From Streptomyces erythrochromogenes (GTDB lineage Bacteria > Actinomycetota > Actinomycetes > Streptomycetales > Streptomycetaceae): a stretch of DNA of 64,000 nt. The stretch's first letter is position 1, and each line of letters opens with the position of its first letter. The position numbers and the translations under genes are program-made. The stretch is from assembly GCF_036170895.1 (NCBI RefSeq), contig NZ_CP108036.1:744001-808000 (forward strand), written 5' to 3'. Positions 45,085 through 53,461 of this stretch are shown piece after piece. The notes under the pieces are model-generated. The model saw nothing but the letters and a program-made list of their open reading frames with translations, was not told where the DNA came from and searched no databases.

Positions 45085-46443
45085 CTAGGGGGTGTCGAGG
45101 TCGGACCTGATGCGGCCGGCGAACCAGCCCACCGCCGACTCGCGGCGCGAGAGGGGTCCGGGCTCGAATCCGGGTGTGGAGAGCCCCTTCTGGACGCGGG
45201 CGACCAGCTCGGCGTCCTCGTCGTTGGTGATCCAGCCGATGTGGATGTTCAGGCGGCGGGCCAGCCGGGTGCGCAGGCCGGTGCCGCGGCGGGTGTAGAA
45301 CGCACCGGGCACGGCCACGCGGTCCACCGCGGTGGGCAGCGCCGTCCAGGCCAGCACGTGGTCGGGGTAGAAGTCGATGAGGGTGTTGGGGTAGATGACC
45401 GCGTACCGCCAGATGCGGCGGTCGGCCTCGGCGAGGCCGGGCATGGGGGCGGCGATGCGCTGGTAGAGGCGCTCGGCCCAGTTCGAGGACGGCTTGTCGC
45501 GCAGCGGCGAGGCGAACAGCGCGTAGGACTCCTCGATCTCGCAGGTGTAGCCCTGGTAGTCGAGCAGGCGCATCAGGCCGGGGTGGGCCACCGGGACGTG
45601 GTAGCCCTCCAGGTAGTTGTCGACGGCCACCTTCCAGTTGGCCTGCTGCACTTCGGCGCCGGCCAGGTCGTGGATTCGGGCCCGGCCGACGGGGACCAGG
45701 TCGGCTCCGGCGTAGTGGCCGACCGCCTCCGCGAGGCCCGCGCAGCTCTTCGCCAGCGGCACGGCACCGGGGTCGAGGTTGACGAAGACGAAGCCGAGGA
45801 AGGACTCGACGCGGGCCGGGAACAGGCCGAGGCGCGGCTTGTCGAGGCAGGGGATCTGCCGGGCTTCCGGGGCGCCGACCAGGCTTCCGTCGAGGCGGTA
45901 CGTCCAGCCGTGGTAGGGGCAGCGGATCGCCTTGCCGGCCGGTTCGGGGTTGGTGACCAGGCGTGTTCCGCGGTGCCGGCAGACGTTGAGGTGGGCGGCG
46001 AGGCCGCCGTCCTCGGTGCGGACCACCACGACCTCCCGGTCCGCGACGGTGGCGGCGAGGCGGGATCCCGGGTCCGGCAGGTCGGACTCGTGGCAGACGA
46101 GCTGCCACGACGCGCCGAACACGTGCCGTTTCTCGGCGGCGGCGATGGCGGGGTCGGTGTAGTAGCGCGCCGGGAGCGCGGTGCCGGGTGGGTCGGAGGC
46201 CGGGATTTCGGGGGCCGGGGTGTCCGGGGTCCCGGTGCCGGGGGCCGGGGTTTCGGGGGCCCGGGTGCCGGGGGCGGGCGCGGCGGCCCGGCCCGGCGGG
46301 CCGGTGCGGCCGGCGTCGTCGGTGCGGCCGGGGGGTGCGGAGGGGCCGGGGGGCGCGGAGCGGCCGGGGGGTGCGGAGCGGCCGGGGGGTGCGGAGCGGC
46401 CGGTGTGGCCCGTCGTCGGTGTTTCGGGAGCTCGGGAATGCAT
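45085..46443 (-). CDS. Rieske non-heme iron oxygenase, alpha subunit
   Basis: A 452-residue Rieske oxygenase, ATG 46443 behind GGAGGAG. The [2Fe-2S] motif is CRHRG ... CPYHGW. The catalytic iron triad is in NYLEGYHVPVAHP with a downstream Asp expected near the WITNDEDAEL segment. The C-terminal half (TLIDFYPDHVLAWTALPT) is typical of the carnitine/glycine-betaine/stachydrine demethylase group rather than of arene dioxygenases. The first 90 residues are a Pro/Gly tail with four RSAPPG repeats (46327-46398). The amine transporter downstream suggests an N-demethylase or C-N-cleaving role. Confidence 0.9.
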   Translation of the reverse strand: MHSRAPETPTTGHTGRSAPPGRSAPPGRSAPPGPSAPPGRTDDAGRTGPPGRAAAPAPGTRAPETPAPGTGTPDTPAPEIPASDPPGTALPARYYTDPAIAAAEKRHVFGASWQLVCHESDLPDPGSRLAATVADREVVVVRTEDGGLAAHLNVCRHRGTRLVTNPEPAGKAIRCPYHGWTYRLDGSLVGAPEARQIPCLDKPRLGLFPARVESFLGFVFVNLDPGAVPLAKSCAGLAEAVGHYAGADLVPVGRARIHDLAGAEVQQANWKVAVDNYLEGYHVPVAHPGLMRLLDYQGYTCEIEESYALFASPLRDKPSSNWAERLYQRIAAPMPGLAEADRRIWRYAVIYPNTLIDFYPDHVLAWTALPTAVDRVAVPGAFYTRRGTGLRTRLARRLNIHIGWITNDEDAELVARVQKGLSTPGFEPGPLSRRESAVGWFAGRIRSDLDTP

Positions 46444-46542
46444 CGTGACTCCTCCGTGCCGCCGTGCGGCGATCGGTATCGGCGTTCGATGTCGAGACGA
46501 CCCAGCAGTGGACAGGCGGTCCGGGCGGAAGCCGGGACCGGG

Positions 46543-46647
46543 CTGACCGATTGGACAGTCAGATTGCTGGCTTGTTTCCGCCGGGTCAAGACTTGTTCAC
46601 TGACCGATCGGTCAGCTAGCGTGATTCTTGCCTGACCGATCGGTCAG
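46543..46647. promoter_or_regulatory. Divergent promoter with two perfect CTGACCGATCGGTCAG operators
   Basis: Two identical 16-bp perfect palindromes lie at 46600-46615 and 46632-46647, 32 bp apart, with a degenerate third site at 46543-46562. TTGTTC (46593-46598) and TAGCGT (46617-46622), 18 bp apart, form a -35/-10 pair whose spacer is the first operator. They lie between the divergent Rieske and small-protein operons. A TetR dimer is the expected ligand, most likely the one at 54424. Confidence 0.8.
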
Positions 46648-46834
46648 CAAACGTGCTTTCCTGTCGCCCGCCCGGCGCTGCTCCGCGTTCGCCCTGTTCA
46701 CCGGGGCGGAGGCAGACCGGGCGGCCCGTCCCGGCCCCGCCCGGGCCCGCACCCCTCGATCCCCCGATCCCCCGCCGACCGGGCTCCCGGCCGGGCGCCG
46801 GGTCGACGGCGGCATCCCACCCCCGGAGGCACGC

Positions 46835-47251
46835 ATGAGCGGTCGTCGGCGTCTGGACTGGCTCGGGCTCACCCCCGAACCGGAGCGAGAACTCCCCACG
46901 GCGGTCGCCGCCCTGCGCGCCTCATTGCCCGGCACCGCCACCCCGCGGACGGCTGAAGAGCTGGCCCCCGCCGAGCGCCGCCGCGTGGAGCGCCTGATCC
47001 TGCGCGGCAGCCGGCACAGCTGGCTGCGCTACCTCGCCGAGGTCACCGACCTGGTGACCGGCGTCGCCGCCGGGTCCCGCACCGGCGACCGGGCCGCCGC
47101 CCTGCTCGCCGGCGAGGTCGTCCTCGACCACCACCGCATGCTCATCGGCCTCCCCGGACCGGGATACGGCCGCACCGCGACGGACCGCACCGCGCTGGAG
47201 GGCGCCGTACGGGCCCTGCGCACCCACACCCGGACAGGAGGCAGCCGATGA
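46835..47251 (+). CDS. Small conserved protein of the NuoF/CoA locus (138 aa)
   Basis: A 138-residue soluble protein from ATG 46835, behind CCGGAGG, overlapping the NuoF-like gene by 4 bp. It starts MSGRRRLDWLGLTPEPERELPT, then has a helical ERRRVERLILRGSRHSWLRYLAEVTDLVTGV block and a histidine-rich LAGEVVLDHHRMLIGLPG. No known domain is recognised. Translational coupling suggests a partner or chaperone for the flavoprotein. Confidence 0.6.
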   Translation: MSGRRRLDWLGLTPEPERELPTAVAALRASLPGTATPRTAEELAPAERRRVERLILRGSRHSWLRYLAEVTDLVTGVAAGSRTGDRAAALLAGEVVLDHHRMLIGLPGPGYGRTATDRTALEGAVRALRTHTRTGGSR

Positions 47252-48627
47252 CCACGACCACGATCCGACTCCCCGCGGCGCAGCCGCCGGGCACCGTCCT
47301 CGGGACGGCTCCGGACATCGGCGAGAGCGCCGACGCCTACCGCGCCGCGGGCGGCTACGGCACGCACACCGGCCCCGGTGAACTGCTCGCCCACCTCGCC
47401 GCCTCCGACCTGCGCGGCCGCGGCGGGGCCGGCTTCCCCGCCGCCGTCAAACTCCGCTCCGTACGCGACAACGGCTGCCGCGACGACCGCGGAGGCCGCG
47501 ACGAGCTCAGCGGCCGTCCGGTCGTCGTCGCCAACGGCGAGGAGGGCGAACCCGGCTCGGCCAAGGACCGCTGGCTGCTGCGGGCCCGGCCGCACCTGGT
47601 CCTCGACGGCCTCGCCCGCGCCGCCGCGGTCACCGGCGCGGTCCGCGGCTTCGTCTACCTCTCCGACCCGGCCGCGGGCGAGAGCGTGCGCCGGGCCCTC
47701 GCCGAGCATCCGCCGCCGCTGCCGGTCGAGGTCGTCGAGACCGACCACACGTACGTCGCCGGCGAGGAGACGGCTGTGGTCCGCCGGATCGACGGCGGAC
47801 CGGCCCTCCCCGCCGCCAAGCCGCCCCGCCCGTTCGAGCAGGGGGTCGGCGGCGCCCCCACCCTGGTCTCCAACGTCGAGACGCTCGCCCGGATCGCACT
47901 CACCGCCGCCCGGCCCGACCTGCGCCTCGACATCGCCCGCGGCACCCTGGTGACGCTCTCCGGCGGTCCGGCCGGGCCGGTGCTCACCGAAGTCCCGTAC
48001 GGGATCCCGCTGCGCACCCTGGCCTCCCGGCACGGTGTCCCCGACGCGGCGGGGGCGCTGATGGGCGGACTGTTCGGCGGACTCGTCGACGCCCGCGCAC
48101 TGGACCTGCCCCTCGAACCCGGCGCGCTCACCGCCGCGGGCACCGCCCTCGGCTGCGGCGCGATCCGCTTCCTCGCCCCCGGCGGGTGCCCGGTGGCCTG
48201 CGCCGCCGATGCGGCCGCCCACCTCGCGGCCGAGAGCGCCCGGCAGTGCGGGGTGTGCGTCTCCGGCACCTCGGCGGTCGGCGACGCCCTGCACGCACTC
48301 GCCGCCGGGACCGCCGGCCCGGACACCGCAGACCGCCTCGACCGCTGGTCGCGGGGCCTGCGCGGGCGCGGGGCCTGCGGGCTGCTCGACGCCGCCGCCG
48401 GCATCGCGGGCAGCCTGCTCCGGGCCTTCCCCGGGCACGTCCGCGCCCATCTCGCCGCGCCGTGCCCGGTGTGCGCGGCCGCCGCGCCCGCGGAGGGCCG
48501 CCACCGCCTCACCGTCGCCGTGCCGGAGGTCGCGGGCCCTCCGACGGGCGCCTCTCCCGTACCCCTTCCCGCACGCCTGCCCGTCCCCCTGCCGACGGCG
48601 CTGCCCGCGCTGAAAGGAACGCCGTGA
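47248..48627 (+). CDS. NuoF-like NADH-binding flavoprotein subunit
   Basis: A 459-residue protein from ATG 47248. The FMN/NADH motif LRGRGGAGFPAAVKL near 58-72 and VVANGEEGEPGSAKDRWLL match the NuoF/HoxF/FdhB fold. SARQCGVCVSGTS (around 325-345) gives part of the [4Fe-4S] ligand set seen in NuoF, and an extra CPVCAAA segment appears near 410. The last 50 residues are Pro-rich. Next to a ferredoxin and a Rieske oxygenase, it may supply electrons from NADH. A complex I role is not supported. Confidence 0.85.
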   Translation: MTTTTIRLPAAQPPGTVLGTAPDIGESADAYRAAGGYGTHTGPGELLAHLAASDLRGRGGAGFPAAVKLRSVRDNGCRDDRGGRDELSGRPVVVANGEEGEPGSAKDRWLLRARPHLVLDGLARAAAVTGAVRGFVYLSDPAAGESVRRALAEHPPPLPVEVVETDHTYVAGEETAVVRRIDGGPALPAAKPPRPFEQGVGGAPTLVSNVETLARIALTAARPDLRLDIARGTLVTLSGGPAGPVLTEVPYGIPLRTLASRHGVPDAAGALMGGLFGGLVDARALDLPLEPGALTAAGTALGCGAIRFLAPGGCPVACAADAAAHLAAESARQCGVCVSGTSAVGDALHALAAGTAGPDTADRLDRWSRGLRGRGACGLLDAAAGIAGSLLRAFPGHVRAHLAAPCPVCAAAAPAEGRHRLTVAVPEVAGPPTGASPVPLPARLPVPLPTALPALKGTP

Positions 48628-48815
48628 AACTCCTGCTGGACTCCACCCGCTGCCAGGGCTACGGACTGTGCCAGGAGCACGCCCCCGACCTGGTCGAACT
48701 CGACGAATGGGGCTATGCGAACGTCATCGCCGTCATCGTCCCTCCCGGCGCCGAGGACACCGCCCGGGCCTGCGCCGACAGCTGCCCCAACTCCGCCCTC
48801 CGCGTGGAGGGATGA
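48624..48815 (+). CDS. Small [3Fe-4S]/[4Fe-4S]-type ferredoxin
   Basis: A 63-residue ferredoxin from GTG 48624, overlapping the NuoF stop. Cysteines are arranged as CQGYGLC-x33-C-x3-CP, the pattern of cytochrome-P450/oxygenase-associated ferredoxins (DSTRCQGYGLCQEHAPDLVELDE). It most likely shuttles electrons from the NuoF-like protein to the Rieske oxygenase or another oxygenase of the locus. Confidence 0.88.
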   Translation: MKLLLDSTRCQGYGLCQEHAPDLVELDEWGYANVIAVIVPPGAEDTARACADSCPNSALRVEG

Positions 48816-48816
48816 C

Positions 48817-50901
48817 ATGGGACGTGATCTGACCCCCCTCTTCGACCCCGCCTCAGTCGCCGTCGTCGGCGCCAGCGACGATCCGGCGAAGTACGGGCAC
48901 GCCGTCGCCTCCCAGGCCCTGCGCGCACCCGGCCGACGGCCCGTGCACCTGGTCAACCGGCGGGGCGGCACCGTCCTCGGCCGGACGGCCGCCACCTCCC
49001 TCTCCGCGATCGGCGAACCCGTCGAACTGGTGGTGATCTCCGTGCCGGCCGCCGGCTTCGAGGCCGCCGTCGACGAAGCCCTGGCCTGCGGGGCGAAGGC
49101 GATCGTCGCCATCACCGCGGGCTTCGCCGAGGCCGGCCCGGCGGGACTGGCCCGGCAGCGGACGGTCGCCGACCGCGTACGCGCCGCCGGAGCGGTCCTG
49201 GTCGGGCCGAACTGCCTCGGCATCGCCGACAACACCACCGAGCTGTACCTCGCCTCGGACCGGTTCGCGCCCGGCGGCATCGCCCTGCTCAGCCAGAGCG
49301 GCAACCTCGCGCTCGAACTCCAGCTCCGCGGCGAACCGTACGGACTGGGCTTCTCCCGCTTCGTCTCCCTCGGCAACCAGGCCGACGTCACCCTCGTCGA
49401 CCTCGTCGAGGACTGCGCCCGCCACCGGGCCACCTCGGCCATCGCCGTGTACGCCGAGGACTTCGGCGACGGCCGGGCCTTCGCGGCGGCCGCCGCGGCC
49501 GCGGGCAAGCCGGTGGTGCTGCTGACGGCCGGCCGGGGCTCCGCCTCCGCGCGCAGCGCCCAGTCGCACACCGGCGCCCTCACCACCTCGGCCGACGTGG
49601 TGTCCGCCGCCTGCCGCGACGCGGGGGTCGAACTCGTCCGCACTCCGCGGGAGATGACCGTCGTACTGGCCGCGCTGGCCGCGCTGGCCGCGGGTCCGCG
49701 CACGGCCGGGCGGCGCACCGCCGTCTTCACCGACGGCGGGGGCCACGGCGCGGTCGCCGCCGACGCGGCCGAGGACGCCGGGCTGGACGTACCGGAGCTG
49801 GGCGCCCGGACCCAGGAGCGGCTGCGGAGCGTGCTGTGGGAGCAGTCCTCCGTCGGCAACCCCGTCGACCTGGCGGGCATGGGTGAGCAGCGTCCGCTCT
49901 CGTACGCCGACACGGTCGGCGAACTCCTCGCGGGCGACGAGGTCGACGCCGTCCTGATGACCGGGTACTTCGGCGGCTACGCGGCCTCCGACGGCGGTCT
50001 GGGCGGCGGCGCGGCCGGCGGCTCCGTGCTCGCCGAGGGCGAGACCCGGGCCGCCAAGGAGATCGTCGCGCACCTGGCCACGGTACCGAAGCCGCTGGTC
50101 GTGCAGTCGATGTACCCACGGTCGGCGAGCTGCCGGGTGCTGGCCGAGGCGGGGGTACCGGTGTTCTCCGCGACCGAGGACGCGGCCCGCGCGCTGGCGG
50201 CGATGACCGGGCGGCCGGCGTCCGGCCGGGGCGGCGGCCCCCTGCCGCCGCTGCCGCCCGCAGCCGCGCCGCTGCGGGATCCCGGGTACCACGCGGTACG
50301 GGCGGTGCTGGCCGACGCCGGAGTGCCGTTCCCGGCGGCGCGCGAGGTCACGGACGAGGCCGGGCTCCTCGCGGCGGCCGCGGAGTTCGAGGGTCCGTAC
50401 GTGCTCAAGGCCCTGCACCTGCTGCACAAGTCCGACGCGGGCGGTGTGGCGCTGCGCCTGGCGGACCGGGCCGCGCTGCTGGCCGCGTACCGGGAGATGC
50501 GGGCCCGGCTCGGCGCACCGGCCTACTCGGTCGAGGCGATGGCCGATCTGACGGACGGCGTCGAGCTGATCGTGGGGGTCAACCGCGACCCGCGGTTCGG
50601 GCCGGTCGCGATGGTCGGGCTCGGCGGGGTGCTCACCGAGACCCTCCGTGACGTCGCCTTCGCCCTGGCGCCCGTACCGGCCGGTCGGGCAGAGGAGCTG
50701 CTGCGGGGCTTGCGCAGCGCGGCCCTGCTGGACGGCGTACGCGGCCGGCCGGCCGTCGCCGTGGCCGCGGCGGCCGGGGTCGTCGAACGCATCACCGCGG
50801 CCGCCGCCGCGCACCCGGAGATCGCCGAGCTGGAGGTCAACCCCCTGCTGGTCCGGCCGGACGGGGCCCTCGCCCTGGACGCACGGGCCGTCCTGCACTG
50901 A
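48817..50901 (+). CDS. ADP-forming acyl-CoA synthetase (acetate-CoA ligase family)
   Basis: A 694-residue protein from ATG 48817 that combines the CoA-binding domain (VAVVGASDDPAKYGHAV), the succinyl-CoA-ligase-like middle with the phospho-histidine segment ARSAQSHTGALTTSAD, and a C-terminal ATP-grasp region (YVLKALHLLHKSDAGGV ... VEAMADLTDGVELIVGVNRD). This is the alpha/beta-fused ACD type (FdrA/pimeloyl-CoA ligase relatives). It activates a carboxylate to its CoA thioester with ATP or CoA transfer. Substrate unknown; in this locus it probably prepares the substrate of the two acyl-CoA dehydrogenases. Confidence 0.9.
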   Translation: MGRDLTPLFDPASVAVVGASDDPAKYGHAVASQALRAPGRRPVHLVNRRGGTVLGRTAATSLSAIGEPVELVVISVPAAGFEAAVDEALACGAKAIVAITAGFAEAGPAGLARQRTVADRVRAAGAVLVGPNCLGIADNTTELYLASDRFAPGGIALLSQSGNLALELQLRGEPYGLGFSRFVSLGNQADVTLVDLVEDCARHRATSAIAVYAEDFGDGRAFAAAAAAAGKPVVLLTAGRGSASARSAQSHTGALTTSADVVSAACRDAGVELVRTPREMTVVLAALAALAAGPRTAGRRTAVFTDGGGHGAVAADAAEDAGLDVPELGARTQERLRSVLWEQSSVGNPVDLAGMGEQRPLSYADTVGELLAGDEVDAVLMTGYFGGYAASDGGLGGGAAGGSVLAEGETRAAKEIVAHLATVPKPLVVQSMYPRSASCRVLAEAGVPVFSATEDAARALAAMTGRPASGRGGGPLPPLPPAAAPLRDPGYHAVRAVLADAGVPFPAAREVTDEAGLLAAAAEFEGPYVLKALHLLHKSDAGGVALRLADRAALLAAYREMRARLGAPAYSVEAMADLTDGVELIVGVNRDPRFGPVAMVGLGGVLTETLRDVAFALAPVPAGRAEELLRGLRSAALLDGVRGRPAVAVAAAAGVVERITAAAAAHPEIAELEVNPLLVRPDGALALDARAVLH

Positions 50902-50937
50902 CCGCTCGCCACCCCACCCCCGTGCCCCGGAGGACAC

Positions 50938-52110
50938 ATGGACTTCCGCTACACCCCCGAACAGGCCGCTCTCAAGGCCCGGGCCGCCGGCTACGCGCGG
51001 CTCCTGATGCGCTACGAGGACCGGTCGGAGGAGGCAGGCGGCCCGCTGCCCGCCGACACCGTCCGGGAGTTGACCCGCGCCGCGATCGACGCCGGGGTCT
51101 ACGCCATCAACATGCCCGCGGAGTGGGGCGGGGCCGGCCTGTCCCTGCTCGACCAGGTCATCGTCGAGGAGGAGTTCGGCAAGGCCACCAACTGCCTGTG
51201 GGACATCCCCTGGCGGCCCGCGAACGTCCTCGCGTACGGCACCCGGGCGCAGCGGGAGAAGTACCTGCTGCCGGTGATCCGGGGCGAGCGGTTCGACGCG
51301 TTCGCGGTGACCGAGCCCGGGGCGGGCTCCGACCCCGGATCGGGCACGAGCACCGCGACCCGGACGGACGGCGGCTGGCTGCTGAGCGGCGAGAAGTGGT
51401 TCGTCACCTGTGGTGACATCGCCGACTTCCTGCTGGTGCAGGCGGACGCGGGGCCCGAACGGGCGGCGACGCTGTTCTTCGTGGACAAGCAGGCTCCGGG
51501 GGTCGAGATGACGCGCGTCCCGCGCTTCATGCACTCCGCGGTGAACGGGCACCCCGAGTTCACCTTCACCGATGTGTTCGTCGCCGACGAGGACGTGCTC
51601 GGCGGCGTCGGCAACGGCTACGAGCTGACCAAGGAGTGGTTCACCGACGAACGGTTGATGATCGCCGCCCGGACCGTCGGCGCGGCCGAGCGGGCCCTGG
51701 AACTCGCCCGGGACTGGGCCGTCGGACGACGCCAGTTCGGCTCCCCCGTCGCCGACTTCCAACTCGTCCAGGGCATGCTCGCCGACTGCGCCGTCGACAT
51801 CGCCGTCAACCGCGCCTACACCCACCAGGTCGCCTGGGAGGCCGACCGGCCGGAGACCGACCGCAAGACGCTGCACGCCAAGGCGTCGACGGCGAAGCTC
51901 GCGGCGAGCGAGGCGGCCGGGCGGGTCGTCGACCGGTGCGTACAGATCTTCGGCGGCCGCGGCTACGACCGCTCGTACCCGGTCGAGCGCATGTACCGCG
52001 AGCTGCGCGTGGACCGGATCTGGGAGGGCACCTCCGAGATCCAGCGCCTGATCATCGCCAACGAGCTGATCAAGCGCGGTACGCGGGCCCTCGCGCTGCC
52101 CGGCTCCTGA
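50938..52110 (+). CDS. Acyl-CoA dehydrogenase (copy A)
   Basis: A 390-residue flavoprotein starting at ATG 50938 behind CCGGAGG. FAD-site blocks are AFAVTEPGAGSDPGS and WLLSGEKWFVTCGD; the catalytic base is Glu363 in RIWEGTSEIQ, as in medium-chain enzymes. FGGRGYDRSYPVERMYRELRVDRIWEG is the standard C-terminal motif. The C-terminal half is nearly identical in DNA to copy B immediately downstream. Substrate unassigned; the deep-pocket residues cannot be judged by eye. Confidence 0.95.
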   Translation: MDFRYTPEQAALKARAAGYARLLMRYEDRSEEAGGPLPADTVRELTRAAIDAGVYAINMPAEWGGAGLSLLDQVIVEEEFGKATNCLWDIPWRPANVLAYGTRAQREKYLLPVIRGERFDAFAVTEPGAGSDPGSGTSTATRTDGGWLLSGEKWFVTCGDIADFLLVQADAGPERAATLFFVDKQAPGVEMTRVPRFMHSAVNGHPEFTFTDVFVADEDVLGGVGNGYELTKEWFTDERLMIAARTVGAAERALELARDWAVGRRQFGSPVADFQLVQGMLADCAVDIAVNRAYTHQVAWEADRPETDRKTLHAKASTAKLAASEAAGRVVDRCVQIFGGRGYDRSYPVERMYRELRVDRIWEGTSEIQRLIIANELIKRGTRALALPGS

Positions 52111-52174
52111 CGGCCTGCCCTGCGTCCCTTCCGAACGACCGCTCCCCCACCACGACCCAGAGGACAGACAGCAC

Positions 52175-53347
52175 ATGGACTTCCGTCTCACCGCCCGTCA
52201 GGAAGAGCTGCGGAGCGCGGCGCGCGCACTCACCGAGTTCATCATGAAGTACGAGCTCGACTGCGAGGAGAACAACGGCCTGCCCCCGCAGGCGCACACC
52301 GAGATCCGCGACGCCGTCCTCGACAGCGGGCTGCAGGCCGTCAACATGCCGGCGGAGTGGGGCGGGGCCGGGCTCACCATCCTGGAGCAGGTCACCGTCC
52401 AGGCCGAACTCGGACGGCTCACCGGCGCGCTGTGGGACATGGTGTGGCGGCCGGCCAACGCACTGTCCTTCTGCACGCCCGAACAGCGCGAGCGCTACCT
52501 CGTGCCCGTGATCCGGGGCCGGCGCCGGGACTGCTACGCGGTGAGCGAGCCCGAGGCGGGCTCCGACCCGCAGAGCATCCGGACGACGGCGACGCGGGCC
52601 GACGGCGGCTGGGTGCTGAACGGCGAGAAGTGGTTCGTCACGGTCGGGGACCACGCCGACTTCATGATCGTGCTGGCCGCCGCCGGGGAGGAGCGCGCGC
52701 CGACGCTCTTCCTCGTCGACAAGGACACGCCGGGCATCGAGATGACCCGGGTGCCGCGCTGGATGCACACCTTCGTCTACGAGCACCCCGAGTTCACCTT
52801 CACCGAGGTGTTCGTCCCGGAGGACGCGGTGCTCGGCGAGGTGGGCCAGGGCTACGACATCACGCGTTCCTGGTTCACCGAGGAGCGGCTGATGATCGCC
52901 GCACGCACCATCGGCGCTGCGGAGCGGGCCCTGGAGCTGGCCCGGGACTGGGCTGTCGAACGGCGCCAGTTCGGCTCCCCCATCGCCGACTTCCAACTCG
53001 TCCAGGGCATGCTCGCCGACTGTGCGGTCGACATCGCCGTCAACCGCGCCTACACCCACCAGGTCGCCTGGGAGGTCGACGAGGGCGTGGCCGACCGCAA
53101 GACGCTGCACGCCAAGGCCGCCATCGCCAAGCTGGCGGCGAGCGAGGCCTCCGGCCGGGTGGTCGACCGGTGCCTGCAGATCTTCGGCGGCCGCGGCTAC
53201 GACCGCTCGTACCCGGTCGAGCGTCTCTACCGCGAGCTGCGCGTGGACCGGATCTGGGAGGGCACCTCCGAGATCCAGCGCCTGATCGTCGCGGGCGAAC
53301 TCGTCAAGCGCGGTACGGGCGTCCTGCGGATGCCGTCCGCGGGATGA
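52175..53347 (+). CDS. Acyl-CoA dehydrogenase (copy B)
   Basis: A 390-residue paralogue of copy A, ATG 52175, 64 bp downstream. It has the same motifs (catalytic Glu362 in RIWEGTSEIQ; FGGRGYDRSYPVERLYREL). The N-terminal half differs (EENNGLPPQAHTEIRDAVLDSG; CYAVSEPEAGSDPQS), while residues from about 240 to the end are almost the same as copy A. Two tandem enzymes suggest two desaturation steps or substrate variants. A 16-bp hairpin follows the stop. Confidence 0.95.
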   Translation: MDFRLTARQEELRSAARALTEFIMKYELDCEENNGLPPQAHTEIRDAVLDSGLQAVNMPAEWGGAGLTILEQVTVQAELGRLTGALWDMVWRPANALSFCTPEQRERYLVPVIRGRRRDCYAVSEPEAGSDPQSIRTTATRADGGWVLNGEKWFVTVGDHADFMIVLAAAGEERAPTLFLVDKDTPGIEMTRVPRWMHTFVYEHPEFTFTEVFVPEDAVLGEVGQGYDITRSWFTEERLMIAARTIGAAERALELARDWAVERRQFGSPIADFQLVQGMLADCAVDIAVNRAYTHQVAWEVDEGVADRKTLHAKAAIAKLAASEASGRVVDRCLQIFGGRGYDRSYPVERLYRELRVDRIWEGTSEIQRLIVAGELVKRGTGVLRMPSAG

Positions 53348-53355
53348 GCCGTGCC

Positions 53356-53397
53356 CGTGGTCCGGGGCGGCGCCCGCGGTTGCCGCCCCGGACCACG
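53356..53397 (+). terminator. 16-bp hairpin within the acyl-CoA operon
   Basis: CGTGGTCCGGGGCGGC (53356-53371) pairs perfectly with 53382-53397, loop 10 nt, in the 114-bp gap between the second acyl-CoA dehydrogenase and the 3-hydroxyacyl-CoA dehydrogenase. It may end the first transcript or attenuate; a new promoter for the downstream genes is possible. Confidence 0.75.
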
Positions 53398-53461
53398 GCT
53401 CGCACAGGGGCACCGGCGCAAGCACGCACGCACACGCACACGCAGGAGGGAGGACGGGTCG

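Noticed and set aside
47248..48627. Assignment of the NuoF-like gene to a complex I remnant
   Set aside because: No other complex I subunits are present; it is coupled to a ferredoxin and catabolic genes.
48853..52191. A long minus-strand open frame (over 1100 codons)
   Set aside because: Lies opposite the acyl-CoA synthetase and acyl-CoA dehydrogenase genes whose motifs are complete; no domain on the minus strand.
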